In this document: piece after piece, positions 39,252 to 49,789 of the stretch
Numbering within the stretch: the first letter of the stretch is position 1
How the letters are laid out: each line of letters opens with the position of its first letter
From: JAKPAM01 sp047601745
GTDB taxonomy: Bacteria > Pseudomonadota > Gammaproteobacteria > Burkholderiales > Burkholderiaceae_E
DNA length: 64,000 nucleotides
NCBI GenBank assembly: GCA_047601745.1
Contig: JASGIS010000001.1
Span: forward strand, 434,001 to 498,000
Direction of reading: 5' to 3'
Program-made: the position numbers and the translations under genes
The notes under the pieces: generated by a model
Told to the model about the DNA's origin: nothing
What the model saw: only the letters and a program-made list of their open reading frames with translations
Databases searched by the model: none

Positions 39252-39875
39252 ATGGAACCCATGCATGGTCATGCCGGCTATCGGCCCGAGATCAAGGTGC
39301 TCGATGTCCGCGTCCTGTCGGATGACTGGTATGTGCTGAAGAAGACCACCTTCGCGATTCGTCGGCGCAATGGAAGCTGGCAGGAACAATCCAGAGAGAC
39401 GTACGACCGCGGCAACGGCGCGACGCTGCTGCTCTATAACGTGGACCGGCAAACGGTCGTGCTGACTCGGCAGTTTCGATATCCGGCGTTCGTCAACGGC
39501 TGCCCGGACGGGATGTTGATCGAGGCGTGCGCCGGGCTATTGGACGGCGACGATCCGGAGGACTGCATTCGTCGCGAGGTCGCGGAAGAAACCGGGTTCC
39601 GGATCCGCCACCCCAGGAAGGTTCTCGACGCCTATATGAGCCCCGGCTCGGTCACGGAGAAGCTGCATTTCTTCGTTGCCGAATACGAACCGTCGGATCG
39701 AACCGGCGCGGGCGGCGGTGACGCCGGCGAGGGCGAGGATATCGAGGTCCTGGAGCTGCCGTTGTCGACGGCTCTGCAGATGATCGGAAACGGCGAGATC
39801 CGGGACGGGAAAACGATCATCCTTCTGCAGATGGCGGCTTCGCGAGGACTCGCCAATCTCGGCGGTAACAGCTAA
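39252..39875 (+). CDS. nudK: GDP-mannose pyrophosphatase NudK-like Nudix hydrolase
   Basis: This is a 207-residue ADP-ribose/GDP-mannose-type Nudix enzyme. The N-terminal swapped strand region has YVLKKTTFAIRRRNGSWQEQ (about 27-46) and ETYDRGNGATLLLYN, typical of the NudK/ADPRase group. The Nudix box starts at AGLLDGDDPEDCIRREVAEE (about 96-115) and ends TGF. The segment YMSPGSVTEKLHFF follows. The likely reaction is hydrolysis of GDP-mannose or ADP-ribose to a sugar phosphate and a nucleoside monophosphate. It lies 38 bases before a DeoR regulator on the same strand, so one transcript is likely. The TctC genes beyond are on other transcripts. Confidence 0.85.
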   Translation: MEPMHGHAGYRPEIKVLDVRVLSDDWYVLKKTTFAIRRRNGSWQEQSRETYDRGNGATLLLYNVDRQTVVLTRQFRYPAFVNGCPDGMLIEACAGLLDGDDPEDCIRREVAEETGFRIRHPRKVLDAYMSPGSVTEKLHFFVAEYEPSDRTGAGGGDAGEGEDIEVLELPLSTALQMIGNGEIRDGKTIILLQMAASRGLANLGGNS

Positions 39876-39913
39876 CCCGCCACTTCTCCATCGGCGACCG
39901 AAAGGAGGCTCCC

Positions 39914-40702
39914 CTGCTGATCGATCGAAGAAAGCAGATGATCCTGGAACGACTCCAGGCTGAAGGCCAGGTCCTGGCCCGGACGCTGAGCTCGGATCTG
40001 GGCGTGTCGGAGGATACGATCCGCCGGGATCTGGGGGATCTCGCGTCGGCGGGGCTGCTGCAACGCGTGCACGGCGGTGCCCTGCCTGCCTCGCCGGCGG
40101 TCGGCTCGCTGGCGCAAAGGCGCGATGTGCTGCCGCAGGAAAAATCGGCCCTGGGTAAGGCGGGTGCGGCGCTGATCGAACCCGGGCAGGTCGTACTGGT
40201 GGACGGCGGAACGACGGCGCGAGAACTGATCCGGGCCATACCGCTCGAATTCAACGCGACCATCGTGACGCACAGTCCGCAAATCGCCGCGACACTCGAG
40301 TTTCACACGAACATCGAGGTGATTCTGATCGGCGGCAGTCTCTTTCGCCATTCGATGGTGACCGTCGGACCGACGGCGATGGAAGCCATTCGGGCGATCC
40401 GGGCCGATATCTTCTTTCTGGGCGCAACCGGCGTTCACCCGGAGGTGGGACTAAGTACGGGGGACTACCAGGAAGCCGGCATGAAGCGAGCCCTGCATGC
40501 GAGGGCCGCGGAAACGATCGTGCTGGCCTCATCCGAGAAACTCGGCGCCGCGTCACCGTACGTGATTCTGGCCGCGTCGGAGATCTCGCAATTGGTCGTT
40601 GCTCGAGACGTGGAGAGCGCGATCCCGGATCGATTCGCCGCGATGGGGGTTTCGGTCATCCGCGCCCCGGTCAGTCGACAACCGCCCACCCCATCGGGGT
40701 GA
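39914..40702 (+). CDS. DeoR/GlpR family transcriptional regulator
   Basis: The HTH domain is typical: DRRKQMILERLQAEGQVLAR, then TLSSDLGVSEDTIRRDLGDL and HGGALP. A strong AAAGGAGG site (39901-39908) lies 5 bases before CTG 39914 (8 before CTG 39917). The family N-terminus needs the residues LLIDRRKQ that these codons give, so I place the start there rather than at ATG 39938, which has a poor site and cuts the first helix. The sugar-phosphate sensor domain (about 80-245) has VLVDGGTTARELI, IVTHSPQIAATL and GATGVHPEVGLSTGDYQEA. The usual ligands are phosphorylated sugars. It follows nudK and may control it. Confidence 0.88.
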   Translation: MLIDRRKQMILERLQAEGQVLARTLSSDLGVSEDTIRRDLGDLASAGLLQRVHGGALPASPAVGSLAQRRDVLPQEKSALGKAGAALIEPGQVVLVDGGTTARELIRAIPLEFNATIVTHSPQIAATLEFHTNIEVILIGGSLFRHSMVTVGPTAMEAIRAIRADIFFLGATGVHPEVGLSTGDYQEAGMKRALHARAAETIVLASSEKLGAASPYVILAASEISQLVVARDVESAIPDRFAAMGVSVIRAPVSRQPPTPSG

Positions 40703-40719
40703 GCAGCGACCGCCCGCGC

Positions 40720-40763
40720 CGTGGTCACTGCGGGCGTGATGTCGTGGTCACTGCGGCGTGATG
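40720..40763. repeat. Tandem duplication of about 22 bp at the 3' end of a Bug gene
   Basis: The segment GTGGTCACTGCGGGCGTGAT is repeated almost exactly after 23 bases (second copy GTGGTCACTGCGGCGTGAT, one G shorter). The second copy contains the reverse-strand stop codon of the Bug gene, and the first is its duplicate outside the gene. Confidence 0.75.
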
Positions 40764-41767
40764 CCGGCATCCTGCGCGATCTTCAGCCACTGCGCGGATT
40801 CGGTCTTCAACTGAGCGGCGAATTCGGCCGGCAGGTTGCCGACCGGCACCAGCGTCTGCTCGTTGAGCCGCGCCTGCACGTCGGGCATCTTCATCACCTG
40901 CTGGATCGCGTTCGAGATCGCGTCGACGATCGGTTTCGGCGTGCCGCTGGCGACCATCACGCCGACCCAGCCCAGCGGTTCGAAGCCGCTGTAGCCCTTC
41001 TCGGCGAGCGTCGGGACGTCGGGCAGCATCGGCGCGCGGCGCGGACCGGTGACCGCCAGCGCGCGCAGCTTGCCGGCCTGCAGGTGGGCGGTGGCGGTGC
41101 TGACGTCGATCCACGCCGAATCGACCTGGCCGCCGAGCAGGTCGGTGGCCAGCGGCGACGCGCCCTTGTACGGCACGTGCGTCAGCCCCAGGCCGGCGAC
41201 GCGGCTGAAGCGCTCGCCGACGATGTGCGAGCTGGACCCGTTGCCGAACGAACCGAACGACGACTTGCCGCCCTGCTTCTTACCGTACGCGACGAAATCC
41301 TCGAGCGTCCTGATCGGCGATTCGGCGCGCACGCACAGCGCCAGGTACGAATCGGCGATCTTGGAGATCGGCTCGAAGTCCTTGAACGGCTCGTACGACA
41401 GCTTCGCGTAGACGGCCGCGTTCTGGATGTGCGTGGTGATCGGCACCAGGATCGTGTAGCCGTCGGCCGGCGCCTTGGCGACCAGTTCGGTACCGATCAT
41501 GCCGCTGGCCCCGGGCCGGTTCTCGACGATCACCGACTGCTTCCATACCTCGGCCAGCTTGCCGGCCAGCAGACGGCCGGTCAGGTCGGTGGCGCCACCG
41601 GGCGGGAACGGCACGACGAGCCGCACCGGCTTATTGGGGTAAGTGCCCGCGCCCTGCGCGCGGGTCGTCGACGGCAGTCCGGCCAACCCCGCGCCGGCGG
41701 TCAATGCGGACAGCGCGGTCAGCAAGGTCCGGCGCGAACGGGCCGGGCACGAAGGCATGCGTTTCAT
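40748..41767 (-). CDS. Bug/TctC-type periplasmic substrate-binding protein
   Basis: This is a 339-residue receptor with a start at 41765 after AGGAGA. A long signal peptide (about 1-37) with a basic start, RSRRTLLTALSALTAGAGLA, ends in STTRAQGA. The mature part opens YPNKPVRLVVPFPPGGATD and has VIVENRPGASGMIGTELVAK, VPYKGASPLATDLLGGQVDS and PDVPTLAEKGYSG, all family-typical. The binding pocket loops suggest a carboxylate ligand, unidentified. It diverges from a second Bug gene at 42040, an unusual head-to-head pair, with 272 bases between. No TctAB transporter is present. Confidence 0.92.
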   Translation of the reverse strand: MKRMPSCPARSRRTLLTALSALTAGAGLAGLPSTTRAQGAGTYPNKPVRLVVPFPPGGATDLTGRLLAGKLAEVWKQSVIVENRPGASGMIGTELVAKAPADGYTILVPITTHIQNAAVYAKLSYEPFKDFEPISKIADSYLALCVRAESPIRTLEDFVAYGKKQGGKSSFGSFGNGSSSHIVGERFSRVAGLGLTHVPYKGASPLATDLLGGQVDSAWIDVSTATAHLQAGKLRALAVTGPRRAPMLPDVPTLAEKGYSGFEPLGWVGVMVASGTPKPIVDAISNAIQQVMKMPDVQARLNEQTLVPVGNLPAEFAAQLKTESAQWLKIAQDAGITPQ

Positions 41768-41855
41768 CGATGGGGTCTCCTGTCTGGCTCGCCCGGCGAG
41801 GGCGATATCGGCGCCGGCGGCACGGCTCGGCGCCATCCGGGATCGGGGTTTGTCC

Positions 41856-41872
41856 ACACTAAGATCGAGTGT
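41856..41872. promoter_or_regulatory. Candidate operator between two divergent Bug genes
   Basis: An inverted repeat ACACT-N7-AGTGT lies midway in the region between the two head-to-head receptor genes. Its position suits a shared regulator site, but the arms are short and it may be chance. Nothing else stands out in 41768-42039. Confidence 0.3.
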
Positions 41873-42039
41873 AGCAGCGCCGATGTCATAATCGACCACC
41901 GGCGGTCGGCGCGAACCGCTCGCGCCGAGAAAGCCGGGCCGCCATCCGGACGGCGGCGAACCCGACAACGGCGATGACATCGCGACACCGGTACGCCCCC
42001 CCGTCCGCCACGACGACAAGAGACCATCGAACGGAAATC

Positions 42040-43017
42040 ATGACCCACGACCGACGCACCTTCGTGAAAGCCGCCGCCGCGACCGGCGCGCTGGGCCTGC
42101 TGCCGACGATCGGCCGGGCCCAGGCCAAGTATCCGAGCCGGCCGATCCGCTACATCTGCCCATGGACCGCCGGCGGCTCCACCGACATCGTGATGCGCTC
42201 GATCGCCGAGAGCGCCAGCAAGACGATCGGCCAGAACGTGCTGATCGACAACAAGCCGGGCGCCGGCGGCACGCTGGGCGCGGTGGAAGTCGCCCGTTCG
42301 AAGCCGGACGGCTACACGCTGACGCAACTGCCGGTCAGCGTGTTCCGCATCCCGCACATGCAGCGCGTGCAGTTCAACACGCTGACCGACTTCACGTGGA
42401 TCGCCTGCCTGACCGGCTATACGTTCGGCATGGTCGTGCCCGCCAATTCGCCGATCAAGTCGATCCAGGAGCTGGTCGCGTACGCGAAGGCCAACCCGGG
42501 CAAGTTCACGTACGGGTCGCCGGGCATCGCCACCAGCCCGCACCTGGCGGTCGAGGAGTTCTGCACGCATGCCGGCATCGAGATGCAGCACGTGCCGTTC
42601 AAGGGCAATGCCGAAGGCCTGCAGGCCGTGCTCGGCGGCCACATCATGGGGCTCAGCGATTCGACCGGCTGGGGGCCGTACGTCGACGAGGGCAAGCTGC
42701 GCCTGCTGGCCACCTACGGCAGCCAGCGCACCAAGCACTGGCCGAACGTGCCGACGCTGACCGAACTCGGCTACAAGACGGTGTCGGAATCGCCTTATGG
42801 CATCTGCGGACCGAAGAACATGGCTCCGGAACTCGTCAAGACGATCCACGACGCGTTCAAGCAGACGCTGTCCGATCCGAAGGTGCTGCAGACGCTCGAA
42901 CGCTACGACCAGACGGTCAACTACATGAGCACCGAGCAGTACACGAAGTACGCGATGGAAACGTTCGAGGCCGAGCGCAAGACGATGGATCGGCTGGGCC
43001 TGACGGTCAAGACCTGA
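42040..43017 (+). CDS. Bug/TctC-type substrate-binding protein with a Tat-like signal
   Basis: This is a 325-residue receptor. The ATG at 42040 gives MTHDRRTFVKAAAATGALGL, a twin-arginine-type signal (D-R-R-T-F-V-K), cut near GRAQA around residue 28. The mature protein starts YPSRPIRYICPWTAGGSTD, with VLIDNKPGAGGTLGAVEVAR and VPFKGNAEGLQAVLGGHI. The binding-loop proline and glycines fit the family, but PWTAGG replaces the usual PFxxGG. Tat export of Bug proteins is uncommon and suggests folding before export. It stands head-to-head with the Bug gene at 40748, and a short tandem repeat follows it. Confidence 0.9.
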   Translation: MTHDRRTFVKAAAATGALGLLPTIGRAQAKYPSRPIRYICPWTAGGSTDIVMRSIAESASKTIGQNVLIDNKPGAGGTLGAVEVARSKPDGYTLTQLPVSVFRIPHMQRVQFNTLTDFTWIACLTGYTFGMVVPANSPIKSIQELVAYAKANPGKFTYGSPGIATSPHLAVEEFCTHAGIEMQHVPFKGNAEGLQAVLGGHIMGLSDSTGWGPYVDEGKLRLLATYGSQRTKHWPNVPTLTELGYKTVSESPYGICGPKNMAPELVKTIHDAFKQTLSDPKVLQTLERYDQTVNYMSTEQYTKYAMETFEAERKTMDRLGLTVKT

Positions 43018-43034
43018 TCAAGGCATCCAGGCCA

Positions 43035-43067
43035 TATCCCGACCGTATCCCGACCGTATCCCGACCG
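43035..43067. repeat. Three perfect 11-bp tandem copies (TATCCCGACCG)
   Basis: Three identical units follow one another 17 bases after a Bug gene, before the convergent thiolase end. No hairpin or T-run is attached, so this is a simple repeat, not a terminator. Confidence 0.9.
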
Positions 43068-43154
43068 CATCGCGGCCGGGATGTCGCGCGGCGGTGTGGA
43101 GCTTGCGCCCGCCGCATCCGGCTCCGGCCGCCGAGCGGCCGGAACCTCCGCGCC

Positions 43155-44366
43155 TCAGACGCGCTCGAACACCGCGGCCAGGCCCTGGCCGCCGCCGATG
43201 CACATCGTCTCGAGCGCATAGCGCGCCTTGCGCCGATCCATTTCGCGCAGCATCGTCGCGACGATCCGCACGCCGGTGCAGCCGACCGGGTGGCCGAGCG
43301 AGATGCCCGAGCCGTTGACGTTCAGCCGCTCGAAGTCGCCCTTCTGCAGGCCCCAGGCCGTCGTGCACGCCAGCACCTGGGCGGCGAACGCCTCGTTCAG
43401 CTCGATCAGGTCGATGTCCTTGAACGCCAGGCCCGCGCGCGACAGCACCTTCTCGACCGCGGGCACCGGACCGAAGCCCATCCGCTCGGGCTCGACACCG
43501 GCCACGGCCCAGGTGACGAGCTTGCCCAGCGGCCGCAGGCCCAGCTTCTCGGCCTTTTCGCGAGTCGTGACGATGCACGCGGCCGCGCCGTCGTTCTGTC
43601 CGCTGGCGTTGCCGGCCGTCACCGTCGACTCGGGATCGATCTTGAGCCGCACCGGCCTGAGCGCGGCGAGGCTTTCCATCGTCACGTCGGCGCGCGGATG
43701 CTCGTCGGTGTCGATCCGCTTCGGACCGCCCTTGCCCTTGACCTCGACCGGCACGATCTCGTCCTGGAAGCGGCCGGACTTCTGCGCGGCGACCGCGCGG
43801 GCATGCGAATTCATCGCCAGCTCGTCCTGCGCCTGGCGCGAGATCTTGAACTCGCGGCGCAGGTTCTCGGCCGTCTCGAGCATGCCGCCCTCGACCGGAT
43901 GATGCCGGCCGCCGGACGTGATCCGCCCGCGCGCGATGCGGTCCCACAACGGCGCCGAATCGCCGCGCAGGCCGCCCCAGCGGGTGCCCAGCACGTAGTG
44001 CTCGGCCTGGCTCATGCTCTCGGCGCCGCCGGCGATCACCAGATCGCAGATGCCGGTCTGCACGCGCATCGCCGCGTCGATGATCGCCTGCAGGCCCGAT
44101 CCGCAGCGGCGGTCGAGTTGCAGGCCGGGCACCTTGATGCCGAAACCCGCGTCGAGGCTGGCCACGCGGCCGATCGCCGGCGCCTCGCCGTTCGGATAAC
44201 ACTGGCCGAAGATCACGTCGTCGATCTGCGCCGGATCCAGGCCGGTGCGGCGTATCAGCTCGCGCAGCACGGTCTCGGCCAGCTCGGCGGTCGGCACGTC
44301 GCGGAACTGCCCGCCATAGCGGCCGACGGGCGTGCGCAACGGTTCGCAGATCACAGCTTCTTTCAT
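43155..44366 (-). CDS. Acetyl-CoA C-acetyltransferase (thiolase)
   Basis: This 403-residue thiolase either joins two acetyl-CoA or cleaves beta-ketoacyl-CoA. The nucleophile Cys is in QLDRRCGSGLQAIIDAAMRV (Cys about residue 89). The active-site His is in VNGSGISLGHPVGCTGVRI and the second Cys in ETMCIGGGQGLA. The loop GGAESMSQAEHYVLGTRWG marks a group often annotated for lipid or aromatic side-chain degradation rather than PHB synthesis. It is alone on its strand, between a Bug gene and secA, with no crotonase or dehydrogenase partner immediately adjacent, and its substrate chain length is not settled. Confidence 0.93.
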   Translation of the reverse strand: MKEAVICEPLRTPVGRYGGQFRDVPTAELAETVLRELIRRTGLDPAQIDDVIFGQCYPNGEAPAIGRVASLDAGFGIKVPGLQLDRRCGSGLQAIIDAAMRVQTGICDLVIAGGAESMSQAEHYVLGTRWGGLRGDSAPLWDRIARGRITSGGRHHPVEGGMLETAENLRREFKISRQAQDELAMNSHARAVAAQKSGRFQDEIVPVEVKGKGGPKRIDTDEHPRADVTMESLAALRPVRLKIDPESTVTAGNASGQNDGAAACIVTTREKAEKLGLRPLGKLVTWAVAGVEPERMGFGPVPAVEKVLSRAGLAFKDIDLIELNEAFAAQVLACTTAWGLQKGDFERLNVNGSGISLGHPVGCTGVRIVATMLREMDRRKARYALETMCIGGGQGLAAVFERV

Positions 44367-44386
44367 CGTGGTCTCCTCGAAGGGGT

Positions 44387-44401
44387 GGGGGCCGCGCCCC
44401 C
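44387..44401. other. GC hairpin between secA and the thiolase gene
   Basis: GGGGGC-CGC-GCCCCC is a perfect 6-bp stem in the 86-base gap downstream of secA. It has no T-run, so it is at most a weak terminator or an mRNA 3'-end stabiliser. Confidence 0.35.
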
Positions 44402-44452
44402 GGCGTGACGGATGGGTGGAACGCTAAGGACGCGGCGGCGGCGGCCGGCGGC

Positions 44453-47239
<2,787 letters not shown>

Positions 47240-47598
47240 GACAAGCGCAATAGAAGCGCCGCCACCGCGGCGGCGCGAGCGGTCACGCCCGGCAAGCCGC
47301 CGTCGGATCGCTGACGGCACCGGCGCCGGCGATTCCGTCGGCGAAGGCGATCGGCCGTCGAACTCGTTGGAGACGGGCCCGGCGGCGGCCCGGAAGGGGT
47401 CGGCACGCCGGACGAGAACGGGCATGGCCCCTCGCGACGCAACCGCCCGCTGAACCGACAGAGTTTAACATGGGGCCTCTGCCGCCCTCGCAATGGCCAT
47501 ACGACAGGCGGGCGGGCGCTGCCGCTGCGGCCGTCCCGCGCCCCGCGCCTCGAACGACCGCAGGTCCGGCCCCGGGCGGTCGCGCGCGACAGGAAAGC
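47240..47598. other. Upstream region of secA, no gene seen
   Basis: This 359-base gap separates secA from the next gene on the same strand. Open frames through it are Arg/Pro-rich and look accidental. It should contain the secA promoter, but I see no pair of consensus hexamers strong enough to report. It is one edge of the block of accessory genes between secA and lpxC. Confidence 0.5.
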
Positions 47599-48561
47599 TC
47601 AGTCGAGGCTGACGCCCGACGCCTGGATGACCCGACGCCACTTGGCGGCGTCGGCCTTGAGCAGCGCCGAGAACTGCGCCGGCGACGTCGAGAACGGCTC
47701 CGCGCCCAGCTTGACGAATTTCTCGGCGACCTCCGGCATGCGCAGGATCTCGTTGACGTCGGCGTTGATCCGGTTCAGCGTCTGCGCCGGCACCTTGGCG
47801 GGCGCGAACAGCCCGAACCACGGGTTGACGTCGAAATCGGGAAACCCCGCTTCGGCGATGGTCGGGATCTCGGGAAAGACCGAAGACCGTTTGCTGCTCG
47901 TCAGCGCGACGGCATGCAACTGTCCCTGCCGGAGCAGACCGCTTACCGACGGCATGCTGGCGAACGCCATGCTGATTTCTCCGGCCAGCAGATCCTGAAC
48001 GGCCTGGGGTGCCCCCCGATAGGCGATGTGCGCGATCGACACGCCGGCGGCACTGCAGAACATCGCGCCGAGCAGATGGTTGACCGATCCGCTGCCGGCC
48101 GACCCGTAGGTCAGCCTCTCCTGTGCGGCGCGCGACACCACGTCCGCGATGGTCCCGAATCGCGTCGGGTCCTTCACCACCAGCGCGAACGGCAGCACGG
48201 CGAGCGTGGCCACCGGAGCGAAATCGTTGAGGGGATCGAACGGCAATTGCTTGTACAGCGAACCGTTGATCGCGTTGGTGCCCTCGTAGCCCATCAGCAG
48301 CGTATAGCCGTCAGCGGGGGCCTTGGCAACGAAGTCCATGCCGATGTTTCCTCCGGCTCCCGCCCGGTTATCGACCACCACCGGCTGCTTCCATTTCTCT
48401 CCGAGCTTCTGGGCGACGACGCGAGCCAGCACGTCCGAGGCGCCGCCGGGAGCCTGCGGCACGACGATGCGCACGATCTGGCTCGGATAATGAGCGTGCG
48501 CGACCTGGACCTGCGGGGCCAGCGCGAGGAGCAAGGCCACTGCACGCAAAAAGGATTTCAT
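47599..48561 (-). CDS. Bug/TctC-type substrate-binding protein
   Basis: This 320-residue periplasmic receptor starts at 48559 with a short clean signal peptide (MKSFLRAVALLLALAPQVQV, ending AHAH). The mature part opens YPSQIVRIVVPQAPGGASDV, with VVVDNRAGAGGNIGMDFVAK, AYRGAPQAVQDLLAGEISMA and PEIPTIAEAGFPD. It diverges from a LysR regulator, and together with the following monooxygenase/lyase genes it forms one regulated catabolic locus. It probably detects or binds the compound that the cluster degrades. Carboxylate ligands are usual for the family. Confidence 0.92.
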   Translation of the reverse strand: MKSFLRAVALLLALAPQVQVAHAHYPSQIVRIVVPQAPGGASDVLARVVAQKLGEKWKQPVVVDNRAGAGGNIGMDFVAKAPADGYTLLMGYEGTNAINGSLYKQLPFDPLNDFAPVATLAVLPFALVVKDPTRFGTIADVVSRAAQERLTYGSAGSGSVNHLLGAMFCSAAGVSIAHIAYRGAPQAVQDLLAGEISMAFASMPSVSGLLRQGQLHAVALTSSKRSSVFPEIPTIAEAGFPDFDVNPWFGLFAPAKVPAQTLNRINADVNEILRMPEVAEKFVKLGAEPFSTSPAQFSALLKADAAKWRRVIQASGVSLD

Positions 48562-48686
48562 GGTGTCGGTCTCCTTGCATCGATATCGCGCGCCCGCATG
48601 GAACGGCAGGCTCGCCGCCTCCTTAGCAAGCGAGGTGAACGCGCAGCATAGGCAGGCAGCGGGTACCGGACAAATCAAATCGTCTT

Positions 48687-48701
48687 AACTGTGGTTCAGT
48701 T
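48687..48701. promoter_or_regulatory. Candidate LysR operator between the Bug gene and lysR
   Basis: AACTG-TGGTT-CAGTT is a perfect interrupted inverted repeat in the divergent promoter region, 43 bases before the lysR start. Its spacing and AT-rich surroundings suit a LysR-type site. A different inverted repeat lies before the monooxygenase gene, so the two may or may not bind the same protein. Confidence 0.45.
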
Positions 48702-48743
48702 CCTTTGAATGCTGGCGCCCCGTCCGCCACGGAGAATGATGGA

Positions 48744-49625
48744 ATGAACATCAACCTGAAGCTGATCTCGGCCTTCCTGTCGGTAGCCAACCACGCCAGC
48801 TTCCGCAAGGCCGCGGAGGAGACGCACCGGTCGCTGCCGGCGATCAGCATGCAGATCAAGCAGCTCGAGGAGCAGCTCGGCGTGGTGCTGTTCCAGCGCA
48901 CCACGCGCAAGGTCGAATTGACGGCCGAAGGCGAACAACTGATGCTCAGCGCGCGCAAGGCGCTGGTCGAGCTCGAGATCGGCTTGAGCAAACTGCAGCA
49001 ATCGGTGGACCTGCAAAGCGGCCGGCTATCGCTGGCCTGCGTGCCGACCGTCGCCGGTGCGCGGCTGCCGCTCATCCTGACGACCTTCGCGGCCAAGTTC
49101 CCGCGCATCAAGGTGCACGTGCGCGAACTCGCCGGCCAGGACCTGTTCGCCGCCGTGCGCCGACACGAGGTCGACTTCGCGATCGGACCCGTCCAGGACG
49201 ACGCGGCCGAGCTGGAATTCGAGCCGCTGTTCTCCGATCCCTACTGCGCGCTGCTTCCGCGCGGCATGCAGGACACCGGCAAGGGCGTGATGAGCCTGCA
49301 GCAGCTCTCGCGCGGCATGCCGTTGCTCAAGCTGGGCGCGTCCACGACGTTTCGCGACCACGTCGACCGCGTGCTGAAGAACGATGGCGTCGACGTCGAA
49401 GCGAGCTACGAATTCCTGCAGGCTTCGACGATGGTCGCCATGGCCGAGGCGGGTCTCGGCGTCGCGCTGCTGCCGCTGATCGCCGTTCCGCCGTCGACCG
49501 ACCTGAAGGTCGTCCGGATCAAGCCCGCGCTGAGCCGCACCATCTCGATCGTCAAGGTGCGACGGCACCGGCTGTCGCCATCGGCCAGCCGCTTCGTCGC
49601 GCTCTGCCGCGACATCCTGGCGTGA
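48744..49625 (+). CDS. LysR family transcriptional regulator
   Basis: This is a 293-residue regulator with its start at ATG 48744. Residues 1-60 are the winged HTH: NLKLISAFLSVANHASFRKA, then THRSLPAISMQIKQLEEQLG and LFQRTTRKVELTAEGEQLM. The effector-binding domain (about 90-290) is of the CbbR/CysB-like sort, with VPTVAGARLPLILTTFAAKF and AEAGLGVALLPLIAVP. It lies between the divergent Bug gene and the monooxygenase operon and is the natural controller of both, probably activating them when the substrate or a pathway acid is present. Confidence 0.93.
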   Translation: MNINLKLISAFLSVANHASFRKAAEETHRSLPAISMQIKQLEEQLGVVLFQRTTRKVELTAEGEQLMLSARKALVELEIGLSKLQQSVDLQSGRLSLACVPTVAGARLPLILTTFAAKFPRIKVHVRELAGQDLFAAVRRHEVDFAIGPVQDDAAELEFEPLFSDPYCALLPRGMQDTGKGVMSLQQLSRGMPLLKLGASTTFRDHVDRVLKNDGVDVEASYEFLQASTMVAMAEAGLGVALLPLIAVPPSTDLKVVRIKPALSRTISIVKVRRHRLSPSASRFVALCRDILA

Positions 49626-49702
49626 CCGTCTCGCGAGCGCGATCGGCCGGCGATTCGGCGCGCCGAACGACTCGTCCGGCATCACGCGGATTGATCGGGG
49701 AA

Positions 49703-49720
49703 GCTGAATAACGCTTCAGC
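49703..49720. promoter_or_regulatory. Candidate operator upstream of the monooxygenase operon
   Basis: GCTGAA-TAACGC-TTCAGC is a perfect 6-bp inverted repeat with a 6-base spacer that also fits the LysR T-N11-A pattern. A TTGACT (49725-49730) just downstream could be the -35 of the operon, though I find no good -10. Confidence 0.45.
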
Positions 49721-49789
49721 CTATTTGACTTCCGCGGTCCGGACGCCTTGCCTAAGCTGCCTGCACATCTCAACCAGGCAGCTACCCTC

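Noticed and set aside
30157..44400. Prophage or insertion-sequence island
   Set aside because: There is no integrase, transposase, terminal repeat or tRNA-end duplication. The block has only one DUF4351 relic and a DUF4143 gene, so it is accessory but not a recognisable element.
44387..44401. Strong rho-independent terminator after secA
   Set aside because: The hairpin is present but has no T-run on either strand. It is kept only as a low-confidence hairpin.
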